NCBI GenBank assembly: GCA_002717505.1
Contig: PBEB01000037.1
Location: 1 to 45,265 of the forward strand
Source: Leptospiraceae bacterium
GTDB lineage: Bacteria > Spirochaetota > Leptospiria > Leptospirales > Leptonemataceae
DNA length: 45,265 bases
Reading direction: 5' to 3'
Shown here: positions 33,161 through 41,281 of the stretch, piece by piece
How positions within the stretch are numbered: the first letter of the stretch is position 1
Layout of the letters: every line of letters starts with the position of its first letter
Notes under the pieces: model-generated
The model's database searches: none
What the model was told of the DNA's origin: nothing
The model's input: only the letters and a program-made list of their open reading frames with translations
Program-made: the position numbers and the translations under genes

Positions 33161-34759
33161 ATGAAAGAAATTAACATCAGTCAATATGCTGCACGCGGAA
33201 TCCAGATCACAAGATTCATCATACTCCTCTTTCTTATTCTTGCCGTTGCCCTTTCTTATAGCGCACTTACCCCACTCCAGAATCTTCTGAATATCACAGC
33301 GGTCTCGGTTTTCGCATCCTATACGTTGTTCTTTGAAATCTGGAGCAGGAAAAAACCGGATTCCCACCGGCTGAGTCGCTTCTTGAGCTATCTGGATATA
33401 TTTACGGTAGGCCTGGCCCATTCCGGAGCCATTCTGGACGAGCCTGAAGTAGTCTCCAGGGTTCTGCCCCAGGCGCCCTTTTATTTAATCTATATGATAT
33501 TCACAGCCGCTGCTGCTCTGAACCTGGAGAAACGTTATCATGTTGTTCGCATTGGAATTCTGTCCACATTGATGGTCATTGCCACCCCTATTGCTGCAAC
33601 GTTTAACGGAATACAGATCTCTGCCAATCCGGATGTAATGTTCACCGCTGGCTACTATTCCAGAAACATGGCCATTTCGCTTCCTCTGTACTTTATTACC
33701 TTCACAATTGTAATGCACCGAATGACCGGAGTTTTCAAGAATCTGCTCACAGAAAGAACCGCTGAAAAGGATCGCGCCCATAAGCGAAAGGATGAACTGG
33801 AAGATATTCGTGACCGAATGGATGCCACCGCCAGCGCCATCCGCGGAGCTGTTGGCGGCATGGGCTCCTTTGTTGAAACGTTTAATGATGAAATGCAAAG
33901 CCAGGCGTCTGCCTTCGAAGAGATCTCTGCCACCATGGAAGAGCTAAGTTCCACCTCAGAAAAATCCGCAGAGCTGGTGACGAATCAGTATCGAAGAATC
34001 GATAACATGGCTCAAGATAACAGCACTCTGGAACGGTTGCTGGGAGAGGTGAACGAATCGGCCGCCATTCTGGCCCGGGAAGTAGGGACAGCCCGGGATT
34101 CCGGAAAGAAAGTTTCGGGCGCTGTGCGAGAACTGGGATCCACACTGGATGGAATTGAAAGCTCCTTTACGCGAGTTTCCGAAGTGAATCAGATCATGGC
34201 TGAAATTGCAGACAGGACGAACTTGCTGGCTCTGAATGCAGCCATCGAAGCCGCTCGCGCCGGAGAGCACGGACGAGGATTTGCCATTGTAGCTCAGGAA
34301 GTAGGCAAGCTCGCAGAGAACAATGCCACCAATGCAAAAAGCATTGCCGATATCATCGGCGAAAGCTCCCGATTAATTCAAGAAGGCGGGCGCATCGCCG
34401 ATGAGGCCGAAGTTCGCGTAGGCGAGCAGGAAAAGAGCATTGAGAGGGTGGACGAATTTTTTTCCAGTCTTTCCACTCGCATTGAATCCCAGCAATCTAT
34501 AAACAGAAAGCTCGTTGAAGCATTAAAACACCTTACCGATCTTTCCAGAGAAATCGAACAACTGGCTCGTGAACAAAGCACCGGAACCGAAGGAGTGACG
34601 AAAACCATCGCAGAAATGGAATCCGGGGTATCTGGATTGGTGCGACAGGCCACGGAAATCTCCGACAGCCTGGGTCGAATCAAAAAGATGGCCAACCAGT
34701 TGCAAGAGTACGCTCAGGATCAGGATGTGCAGAAGGCAGCCACGGGTGCTAATGCTTGA
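33161..34759 (+). CDS. Methyl-accepting chemotaxis protein with multi-pass N-terminus
   Basis: A 532-residue chemoreceptor-like protein. Residues 14-190 contain about six transmembrane helices with short loops, and there is no large periplasmic sensing domain and no HAMP. The rest is a long coiled coil with the highly conserved MCP hairpin tip, [39 protein letters not shown] (about 348-385), which contacts CheA and CheW. Sensing is probably through the membrane region, perhaps energy state or small hydrophobic molecules, but this is not shown. The tail ([11 protein letters not shown]) has no obvious CheR-binding pentapeptide. The gene has a strong predicted promoter and lies divergently from an AraC regulator. 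cheD is 3.4 kb downstream. Confidence 0.93.
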   Translation: MKEINISQYAARGIQITRFIILLFLILAVALSYSALTPLQNLLNITAVSVFASYTLFFEIWSRKKPDSHRLSRFLSYLDIFTVGLAHSGAILDEPEVVSRVLPQAPFYLIYMIFTAAAALNLEKRYHVVRIGILSTLMVIATPIAATFNGIQISANPDVMFTAGYYSRNMAISLPLYFITFTIVMHRMTGVFKNLLTERTAEKDRAHKRKDELEDIRDRMDATASAIRGAVGGMGSFVETFNDEMQSQASAFEEISATMEELSSTSEKSAELVTNQYRRIDNMAQDNSTLERLLGEVNESAAILAREVGTARDSGKKVSGAVRELGSTLDGIESSFTRVSEVNQIMAEIADRTNLLALNAAIEAARAGEHGRGFAIVAQEVGKLAENNATNAKSIADIIGESSRLIQEGGRIADEAEVRVGEQEKSIERVDEFFSSLSTRIESQQSINRKLVEALKHLTDLSREIEQLAREQSTGTEGVTKTIAEMESGVSGLVRQATEISDSLGRIKKMANQLQEYAQDQDVQKAATGANA

Positions 34760-34914
34760 AAAAGGAAACATCACTGGCCCGTTAAGACAGCATAAAGGGG
34801 GGCCGCAACAATCCGGCGGGCTGAAATCAGTGGCTCAGAGGAAGCCATTCTCAATGCTTCCTTGCAGTGTTGCGCTACCGAATGGACCTACTACCATCGA
34901 CCCAGAGCTGGTTT

Positions 34915-35733
34915 TCAGGGAAAGGCAACGCCGCAGTCATTAATCAAAGCATCCTTGATTTGAAAGCTTACGGTGCTATCGTAATGGATGTTATCCAGCA
35001 TCATCCCTGCCGGCGCTGGATCCGAACCAGTAACTCCGAAAATAGGCGCCGTCTCAATCCAGCAGGTATTGGGACGAGCCAGAACATCGTTTTGAATTTC
35101 CGGATTGGTTATTTCCTTTTCTGAGTTCACGCTACTGAGCAAAGTTGGATGTACATCCACCACTGTTATCTGCGCATCCGGAAAACGATTTCGCAGGGCC
35201 TCCATCAGCAGAGACGCCGAGTCATACATATTGGGGCGGGATACTCCTCTCAAAATCTCATTTCCGCCGGCGCTGGAAACCACTACGTGAGCTGGAGACT
35301 CTGTATTGATAGCCGGGAGTTGAGTGATCATGTCACACAGGGTATTTCCGCCAATGGCAACCGACTGAACACCGGGAGTAAGGAAACCTGCATAGTTATC
35401 GGAATAGTCCATGGTGGAATCGCCTATGATCACAGTTGTATACTGCCTGTAATCCGTGGAGAATTCCCCCCAGTTGGAGTTCTTCTCGTAGGATTCGTTC
35501 AGGGGTTCGCTCCATTGAGTGCATTCGGAGGATTGGTATTGAACTGGCCCCGGCTGACTGGCAAGATAAAGTACAGTTCCCAGGGCCCACACTTCTGGAT
35601 CGGCCAGAGGGCTTTCCGGCTCTGACCGGGCCTGGCAATGTAGAACAAAAAGAATCGGACTGAGAATCAGGCAGTTACCTGCCAGCTTTAAGAAGCTTCG
35701 CAGTAGCGAAGCACTGGTTGGCCCCGGCCTCAT
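34915..35733 (-). CDS. SGNH/GDSL hydrolase lipoprotein
   Basis: A 272-residue protein starting at ATG 35733 (MRPGPTSASLL) with signal and lipobox LFVLHC (Cys near 33). SGNH elements: IIGDSTMDYSD (Ser near 106), the Gly GGN near 130, SSAGGNEIL (Asn near 158) and LDNIHYDS (Asp near 247, His near 250). All four catalytic blocks are present in order with normal spacing, so it is probably an active esterase/acyl hydrolase in the envelope. A longer frame from 35778 is rejected. It is convergent with the chemoreceptor, and a hairpin with a 7-bp stem lies between them at 34839-34862. The upstream gene on the same strand ends at 35870. Confidence 0.85.
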   Translation of the reverse strand: MRPGPTSASLLRSFLKLAGNCLILSPILFVLHCQARSEPESPLADPEVWALGTVLYLASQPGPVQYQSSECTQWSEPLNESYEKNSNWGEFSTDYRQYTTVIIGDSTMDYSDNYAGFLTPGVQSVAIGGNTLCDMITQLPAINTESPAHVVVSSAGGNEILRGVSRPNMYDSASLLMEALRNRFPDAQITVVDVHPTLLSSVNSEKEITNPEIQNDVLARPNTCWIETAPIFGVTGSDPAPAGMMLDNIHYDSTVSFQIKDALINDCGVAFP

Positions 35734-35869
35734 GTTAGCCCGAATATTGAGGAACCATGCCACCTTTTCAGTAAGCAAGGGTTTATGGGCAAATCAAGAA
35801 CTTTTGACGCTCATTCAATCTGAAAGAGCAGACAGGTTCCACCGGAACCGGGCTTACTCGACTCGGCTT

Positions 35870-36514
35870 CTAAAGGCGTCCAGTTTCAAAGTCCGCAAAC
35901 CACCAGCACTTCTCAACGCCATATTTCCGCTCGGATTCGTCGTGAAAGATTACCAGCGAATAGTAAGAACTCATACATTTTCTTTCCTCTTTCGACAGAT
36001 GACGAATGAAACCTTCTTTCATACCATCCAGCGGCCCTTCCTCCACCTTATTGTTTTCCGTTGCCACATCGTGGGACACGGAATAACCCAGGACCGAGTC
36101 CTTTCCCATGTAGACTGATAGGAAAATTCGATGATGCCATCCATGCATTACGATTCGATGGCCACCGCCACTGATGTCCCGAGAATACAAAGCCACATCC
36201 TGGAATCGGTAAGTTCTGTAGAGCTTTATGTCCGGGTTTCGCGGAAGCGGCATTTCCGGATCCATAGTCCAGTGGCGATCATACTTTCCATCAAAGATTT
36301 GTAGAAGTTCCTCTTCTGTAGTCTCTCCAACTTTAATGAGTGCCAACCGATCTGCGTTGATCGTCGTATATTCCTCTGGAGCGAAATGATCTCCTGATGC
36401 AACTCGATGAGGCATGGCCCGGGCGCACTGAATACAGTGTGGAAGAATACAGCAAGAAAGTGCGAAATAGCCAGGTAGAAGGCAGCAGACAAACCTAAAG
36501 AGAAAGGTAGACAT
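35870..36514 (-). CDS. Exported protein with BamE-like motif
   Basis: A 214-residue protein from ATG 36514 (MSTFLFRFVCCLLPGYF), ending its signal near LSCC; several Cys make the lipobox ambiguous. After a linker the segment LIKVGETTEEELLQIFDGKYD matches the 'I..G.T...V...G' pattern seen in SmpA/OmlA (BamE-like) proteins, suggesting a similar small alpha/beta domain, though the match is short. A longer beta-rich C-terminal part follows (YRFQDVALYSRD, HHRIFLSVYMG). TTG 36550 is a possible upstream start; AGGAGG lies about 20 bases from the ATG, too far to be optimal. Function is unknown. It is the middle gene of three on this strand. Confidence 0.7.
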   Translation of the reverse strand: MSTFLFRFVCCLLPGYFALSCCILPHCIQCARAMPHRVASGDHFAPEEYTTINADRLALIKVGETTEEELLQIFDGKYDRHWTMDPEMPLPRNPDIKLYRTYRFQDVALYSRDISGGGHRIVMHGWHHRIFLSVYMGKDSVLGYSVSHDVATENNKVEEGPLDGMKEGFIRHLSKEERKCMSSYYSLVIFHDESERKYGVEKCWWFADFETGRL

Positions 36515-36666
36515 AGAGAGAAGCAGGACCCTGCCTCCTGGATCTATCAATATACTAAATTAACTGTTTATCTTTTTCATTGAATTTTCGTGGATCGGAA
36601 CTGAACTGATTTGAACTTAAAAATTTGCGATTTCTCTTCTCGGAACACTGATTCCAGGAGGACTGA

Positions 36667-38073
36667 TCACTGGAACCATTCAAGGAATGGTATTGTGGGA
36701 ATGTCGATGCCCCATTGCTTCAGTAGTAGGGCAAACAAGACTCTGAGGAACTCCACATTACCTACAGTGAGCCCCAGTGATACCAGCAGCACAACCCAGA
36801 ACAGATGCAGTACGCGATTGGTATAGAGACTTTTGAAAAGTCCACCCGCGGTTTCAGTATCCTCCGCAATTCGCTCAAAATCTTCCACCCTGGGCTTCCT
36901 TAGCCAGTTCTCGGTTAGAGCCGGAAACATCCAGAGCCGAAACCAGGGGAACAGAATCACAATAGGGGCCATTACGATGGTAACCAGAATCGACACAGGA
37001 TGAGCAAATGCCAGGATGGCGCCCAGGCCCGCGAAAAAGCTTCGCGAAAACACCCAGGCAAGCAGGGCTTCTTTCACTGCCTTTTCGCCTCCTCCAGTGG
37101 CAAATGTAGTTCCCAGAAGGATCAGAACTACGGAAAACACAACCCAGGCAATGATTGTACGAATAGGCTTCCCTTTTGGCACATGCGAAAGCTCTGTAAG
37201 AGAAACGTCCTTCTTCTCCTCCAGAGACTTCAAAATTCCTGGAAGATGACCTGCACCTACAACAGCCAGAATCTTTTTTCGACGTCCGCCCTTCTTCGCA
37301 GCGGTTTTCTTTTTTGCCGCTTGAACCGAACTGCCGGTATCCTTTCCGGATACTCCAGTGGCAGAGTCCGTAGAAGCCTGATCCACGGTTTCCAGTTCTG
37401 GATGATCCTGGGCTGCACGCCGAATACTCTCTGCCAGGTAATGGTCCCGCTCATCTATGATTACTTCTTTTATGCTATTATAACGGGAGGGCAGACTCTT
37501 AAAGAGATCGGCGAAAGCATCTTCCTCTTTGAGACGCTCTACCTCATCAGGATCTACTTCTTCTCGAACCAGAAGCGAAGAAAACAAATAGCTTCCCAGC
37601 CACATACGACGAAAGAATCCCACTTTGTTCCAGGCCCGGGATAGGGTGGCTCGAATTTCACGATCGGCCAGTACAATCTGGCTGCCATTCTTCTGCGCCA
37701 GGGAAAGTGCCTCTTTCATTTCTGCGCCCGGCTCAACTCCGGACTTCTCACCGATCTTTTTCTGAAAGGCGCTGAGCATTAGATTCGCCACAAGCAATGC
37801 CAGCTTCTTCTGCCGAATCACTTTTGCCAGATCCAGCTTTTTCCAGCGCTCTGGATCGCTAATCGCCTCATGACGAGGTCGGCATAGTTCTACGCAGACA
37901 CTGTCCGGCTTGAATTCCTTGAAAGCATGCTGCACATCCTCTACGGACCTCTTTGAGACATGGGCCGTACCCAGAACAAGGACATCGGCATTATCTGTTT
38001 TGATTCGAAACAGTGGGCCTTCAATTTTGCTGTTTGCTTCTGTATTCTTAAAAGATCCGGTTTTTTGTGCCAT
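36667..38073 (-). CDS. TraB/PrgY-family membrane protein with basic insert
   Basis: A 468-residue protein (ATG 38073; GTG 38115 would add 14 residues). The N-terminal TraB/GumN domain has VLVLGTAHVSKRSVEDV, VCVELCRPRHEA and a later VVGAGHLPGILKSLEE, the features of the TraB superfamily, which includes PrgY (inhibitor of peptide pheromone) and putative metallo-proteases. About three transmembrane helices follow (TIIAWVVFSVVLILLG, FAHPVSILVTIVMAPIVILFPW, FWVVLLVSLGLTVG). Just before VVGAGHLP lies an unusual Ser/Thr/Lys-rich stretch (about 235-268), with histone-H1-like AAKKKTAAKKGGRRKK. It is probably a disordered linker. It is divergent from cheD. Confidence 0.87.
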   Translation of the reverse strand: MAQKTGSFKNTEANSKIEGPLFRIKTDNADVLVLGTAHVSKRSVEDVQHAFKEFKPDSVCVELCRPRHEAISDPERWKKLDLAKVIRQKKLALLVANLMLSAFQKKIGEKSGVEPGAEMKEALSLAQKNGSQIVLADREIRATLSRAWNKVGFFRRMWLGSYLFSSLLVREEVDPDEVERLKEEDAFADLFKSLPSRYNSIKEVIIDERDHYLAESIRRAAQDHPELETVDQASTDSATGVSGKDTGSSVQAAKKKTAAKKGGRRKKILAVVGAGHLPGILKSLEEKKDVSLTELSHVPKGKPIRTIIAWVVFSVVLILLGTTFATGGGEKAVKEALLAWVFSRSFFAGLGAILAFAHPVSILVTIVMAPIVILFPWFRLWMFPALTENWLRKPRVEDFERIAEDTETAGGLFKSLYTNRVLHLFWVVLLVSLGLTVGNVEFLRVLFALLLKQWGIDIPTIPFLEWFQ

Positions 38074-38183
38074 AGAGTTAGAAAGACTTGATATTGAATC
38101 GGGTTGCTGGAACACTTTCCGAAGTTCACCCTGAATAGCTACTGAATTTTTGGAGAAGGTTCCTGGAAGACTTCAAAGGCAAA

Positions 38184-38660
38184 ATGATTCATCTGGGAGT
38201 GGCTGAATGGAAGGCCGCCAAAAGCCCGGATGCTATTCGCACTACTCTGGGCTCTTGCGTAGGTATAGTACTTTACTCCGCGAAGAAGAAGGTGGGCGGA
38301 TTGTCCCATGTACTCCTGGCCGACCCTCCGGCCGGACGTATTGTACAGCGCGGAAAGTATGCTCGCACGGCAGTGGATATGCTTCTATCCGATTTACAGA
38401 AGCTTGGAGCGGAGGCATCGGATCTTTCCGCTCGTATCTTTGGCGGCGCATCGATGTTCGATGCAATGAACTCATCATTTTTCAACAACATCGGTCAGGG
38501 CAACGTGACCGCAACCAGAGAGACTCTGGAAGCCAGAAAGATTCCCATTGTAGAGGAGGATGTAGGTGGCAACCTCGGCCGAACCATCACCCTGTATCTG
38601 GATGATGGCCGAGTCTTGCTTCGAGCCAACGGGCAGGAGCGATACCTCTACAAGACTTAG
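38184..38660 (+). CDS. cheD: Chemoreceptor glutamine deamidase CheD
   Basis: A 158-residue protein of the CheD family, which deamidates glutamines of chemoreceptors and can bind CheC. Catalytic residues are visible: TTLGSCVGI (Cys25) and GGLSHVLL (His42), with Thr20/21 completing the papain-like triad. The rest (ARIFGGASMF, NVGEGN-like NIGQGN, EEDVGGNLGRTI) is typical. Start ATG 38184 has AAAGG four bases upstream. It is followed after 2 bp by an HDOD protein gene, so the two are probably cotranscribed. The only chemoreceptor in this window is the MCP at 33161. Confidence 0.95.
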   Translation: MIHLGVAEWKAAKSPDAIRTTLGSCVGIVLYSAKKKVGGLSHVLLADPPAGRIVQRGKYARTAVDMLLSDLQKLGAEASDLSARIFGGASMFDAMNSSFFNNIGQGNVTATRETLEARKIPIVEEDVGGNLGRTITLYLDDGRVLLRANGQERYLYKT

Positions 38661-38662
38661 AT

Positions 38663-39532
38663 ATGGCACAGGCAGAAGAAATAAAATCGCAGATAGACTC
38701 TATGCTGCAAAACATCGAAGGACTACCTTCCTTCCCTTCGATTGTGCAGAAAGTACTCTCTATGGTCTCGAATCCAGATGCGAACTTTCAGGAACTGGCT
38801 CAGGAAATCTCCAGGGATCCAGGCCTGACTGCAGCTATCATTCGCCTCTCCAATTCGGCCTACTACTCACCGTCGCGAGAGATTCGCTCTGTTCAGGAAG
38901 CCATCGTTACCCTGGGCCTTCGCACGGTGAAAGATATTGTTCTGGTCACAACATCCCGGGGAATTCTAAAGCAAAACATTGAAGGCTATAAACTCGATGC
39001 GGCAGATCTTTGGGATCATTCCCTGCTGGTTGCCGGAATCTCAGCCAGGGTGGCAGAAAAGATCAAATCGGTAGGACCGGATGTTGCCTTTACAGCCGGT
39101 CTCATGCACGATGTAGGAAAAGTTGTGCTGGCCAGCTTTTTTCGTAAGATCTATCGCAAGATTGATATGGAAATGCAGGCCAACCCGGAGCTTCGGTTCA
39201 CAGAACTGGAAAAGAAATACATGGGCTACACGCATGGCGAAGTAGGAGCCCATCTACTGAAGATCTGGCACTTCCCCCGGGAATTGATTGAAGCGGCATT
39301 ATACAATTACCATCCGGAAAAAGCGAAAATCAACCCGGAGCTTACGGCCATCGTCCATGTTGCTAACATGATCGCGCTTTCCGCAGGAGTGGGTGTGGAT
39401 GCCGGTGGAATGGCCGAGCCCTTGAGCAAAACGGCCCTGGAAAAATTGCATCTAAGCGACCAGGATCTACAGAAACTCTACGAAAACCTGCCGGAATTGC
39501 TGGAAGATCTGAAGGCCTTTCGAGAAATGTAA
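38663..39532 (+). CDS. HDOD-domain signalling protein
   Basis: A 289-residue protein made almost entirely of an HDOD domain. The opening IEGLPSFPSIVQKVLSMV and ISRDPGLTAAIIRLSNSAYY are characteristic, and AVTLGLRTVKDIVL follows in the same order. The HD motif GLMHDVGKVV is kept, though most HDOD proteins lack activity, so enzymatic function is uncertain. HDOD proteins often act in signalling or chemotaxis-linked regulation. It begins 2 bp after cheD, linking it to chemotaxis by position. aroK follows 49 bp later. Confidence 0.92.
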   Translation: MAQAEEIKSQIDSMLQNIEGLPSFPSIVQKVLSMVSNPDANFQELAQEISRDPGLTAAIIRLSNSAYYSPSREIRSVQEAIVTLGLRTVKDIVLVTTSRGILKQNIEGYKLDAADLWDHSLLVAGISARVAEKIKSVGPDVAFTAGLMHDVGKVVLASFFRKIYRKIDMEMQANPELRFTELEKKYMGYTHGEVGAHLLKIWHFPRELIEAALYNYHPEKAKINPELTAIVHVANMIALSAGVGVDAGGMAEPLSKTALEKLHLSDQDLQKLYENLPELLEDLKAFREM

Positions 39533-39581
39533 ATTCGGCTGGCCCGATCCCGGAAAGACGCGCCGGCCACAGACCAGAAAT

Positions 39582-40163
39582 ATGATCGATTCAATCAAAC
39601 AAAGATCCATCGCATTGATTGGAGCCCGGGGAGCCGGAAAATCCAGGCTTTCGCGCAAGCTGGGCAAAAAACTGGAGCGTTCGGTGTTTTCTACAGATAC
39701 GCAGATCAGCTTCGAGGCTGGCGGTCGCACGATTCAGCAAATCGTAAGCGATGAAGGCTGGACCGGATTTAGAGATCGAGAATACGAAATCCTTCAGAAA
39801 GTTTCCAGTATGCAGCCAGCCATCATTGACTGCGGAGGGGGCATCCTTGTAGAGGCTCCAGAGTCCCGTGGCATAGAATCCTTTTCGCAGCGAAAAGCGG
39901 CGATACTGCAAGAATATTGCATAGTTGTCTATATTAAACGTCCCATGTCATGGCTTCTGGGTAAAGTGGAGGAATCAGCATCGCGGCCCAATCTTGGCGG
40001 CGAACCCTACGAAGAGTTGCTTAATCGCCGGTTGCCCTGGTATGAACAGGTAGCCGACATCGTTCTGGATGCGGATGGCAAAGGCACCAAGGATCTTATC
40101 CCCATGATGCTGGCCCATCCGATGCTTGCTGGACTCTCCGAAGCAGCCCGGCAGCCCACCTGA
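39582..40163 (+). CDS. aroK: Shikimate kinase-like protein
   Basis: A 193-residue P-loop kinase. Walker A IALIGARGAGKS (about 10-21), a Asp-containing STDTQISFEAG segment (the shikimate-binding region), GWTGFRDREYEIL (the 'F...E...L' motif), DCGGGI (Walker B-like) and RPNLGG lid motif are in the order of shikimate kinase. Length is normal. The usual DxD motif is less clear here (STDTQ), leaving a small chance of a gluconate kinase-like relative. It catalyses ATP-dependent phosphorylation of shikimate in aromatic amino acid synthesis. It is not near other aro genes. Confidence 0.88.
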   Translation: MIDSIKQRSIALIGARGAGKSRLSRKLGKKLERSVFSTDTQISFEAGGRTIQQIVSDEGWTGFRDREYEILQKVSSMQPAIIDCGGGILVEAPESRGIESFSQRKAAILQEYCIVVYIKRPMSWLLGKVEESASRPNLGGEPYEELLNRRLPWYEQVADIVLDADGKGTKDLIPMMLAHPMLAGLSEAARQPT

Positions 40164-40299
40164 CAGCCCTGTAATTTTCGGTTGCCAGGCCCGGGTGCTG
40201 CGCCCTCGCTTCTCCGGACGGCAAGGGGTTTTTCGGACCTGTAGGCTTTCTCAGTTCAATTCTCTTGAAACGCGGATTACTTTCACTTTACCGCTAGCG

Positions 40300-40329
40300 A
40301 AAAAAAGGCCAGGGAAATTTCCCCGGCCC
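40300..40329 (-). terminator. Rho-independent terminator of the M48 gene
   Basis: On the minus strand GGCCGGGGAAATTTCCCTGG begins an almost perfect palindromic stem (GGCC and GGGAAA arms, one A/C mismatch) immediately followed by seven T residues (plus-strand A run 40300-40306). It is about 85 bp after the M48 stop. On the plus strand it could also stop aroK transcription. Confidence 0.8.
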
Positions 40330-40412
40330 TTTCCTCTGTTTTCGCCTCCCATCGCCTGCAGCACTGCAAACCCCTTAAGGGACACAGCCAGGAAGGGAAC
40401 TCCTCACTGGAA

Positions 40413-41177
40413 TTACTGGCAGCTTGGATTCTTTCCCTGACTTTGAGCTGCCTGGCGCAATGCCAGCGCATCGGTCATATTGGATTGAAGATCCTTGATG
40501 CGAGTGCTATCGGAAGGGTGCGTAGACATGAGCTCCGGGGGTTTATCGCCTCCGGCGGCCGCCATATTCTGCCATAGTTTTACGGATTCTTGAGGGTCGA
40601 AGCCGGCCATGGCCATTAGCTTGATTCCCACTTCGTCAGCTTCTGTTTCATGCGAACGGGAGAAAGGCAGCATTACGCCGTACTGAGCACCCAGGCCCAG
40701 CGCCTGAGCAACCATGGGGTTTTCAGAGGCTCCCTGAACCACCGAAAGCAATCCTTCGGTAACCATGGCCGTTTGAACCCGTGCCTTGCCGTGTTGCTTT
40801 ATTACATGACCAACTTCATGGCCAATGACTGCGGCCAATTGATGCTGATTCTTCGCCACCTGTAGCAATCCAGTATACACACCGATTTTGCCGCCCGGTA
40901 GAGCGAATGCATTTACTGCATTATTGCGAAACACAACGATCTCCCATTTTTCGACGCCAGTGTTGTCCTGGGTAACATCGAGAATGTTATTCGCTACACA
41001 TTTCACGTACTTATTTAGATAAGCGGAAGTCTCAATCTGCTCTTTGCTCTTGATGTCTTCGAAGGCCTCCGCACCCATTTCATTCATCTGTGCATCGTCC
41101 ACGAGTGGAAGAGATGCACAGGAAAAGATCAACAGAACGCCAAACACACTGGCAATGGCGCGTTTCATTGGATTCAT
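40413..41177 (-). CDS. M48-family zinc metalloprotease lipoprotein
   Basis: A 254-residue protein from ATG 41177, which has AGGAG six or seven bases upstream. Signal ends VLLIFSC (lipobox near residue 20). The zinc motif HEVGHVIKQHG gives H120, E121 and H124, and the third ligand is E179 in SHETEADEVG. This is the pattern of M48C/LoiP/BepA-like peptidases, which work in the envelope on misfolded or outer membrane proteins. The tail is Gln-rich (LRQAAQSQGKNPSC) and ends in a Cys-containing segment, which could form a disulphide or be a chance feature. The gene lies 104 bp downstream of htpG, and a clear terminator follows. Confidence 0.92.
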   Translation of the reverse strand: MNPMKRAIASVFGVLLIFSCASLPLVDDAQMNEMGAEAFEDIKSKEQIETSAYLNKYVKCVANNILDVTQDNTGVEKWEIVVFRNNAVNAFALPGGKIGVYTGLLQVAKNQHQLAAVIGHEVGHVIKQHGKARVQTAMVTEGLLSVVQGASENPMVAQALGLGAQYGVMLPFSRSHETEADEVGIKLMAMAGFDPQESVKLWQNMAAAGGDKPPELMSTHPSDSTRIKDLQSNMTDALALRQAAQSQGKNPSCQ

Positions 41178-41281
41178 TCTTAACTCCTGAAATCTGGTTA
41201 CCCTGTACCGGGCCGGCTCGCTGCCCCCGACGAGCATTCGCACAAACTCCGGGCTACAGCGTTTTCTGTATTAGACGAACA

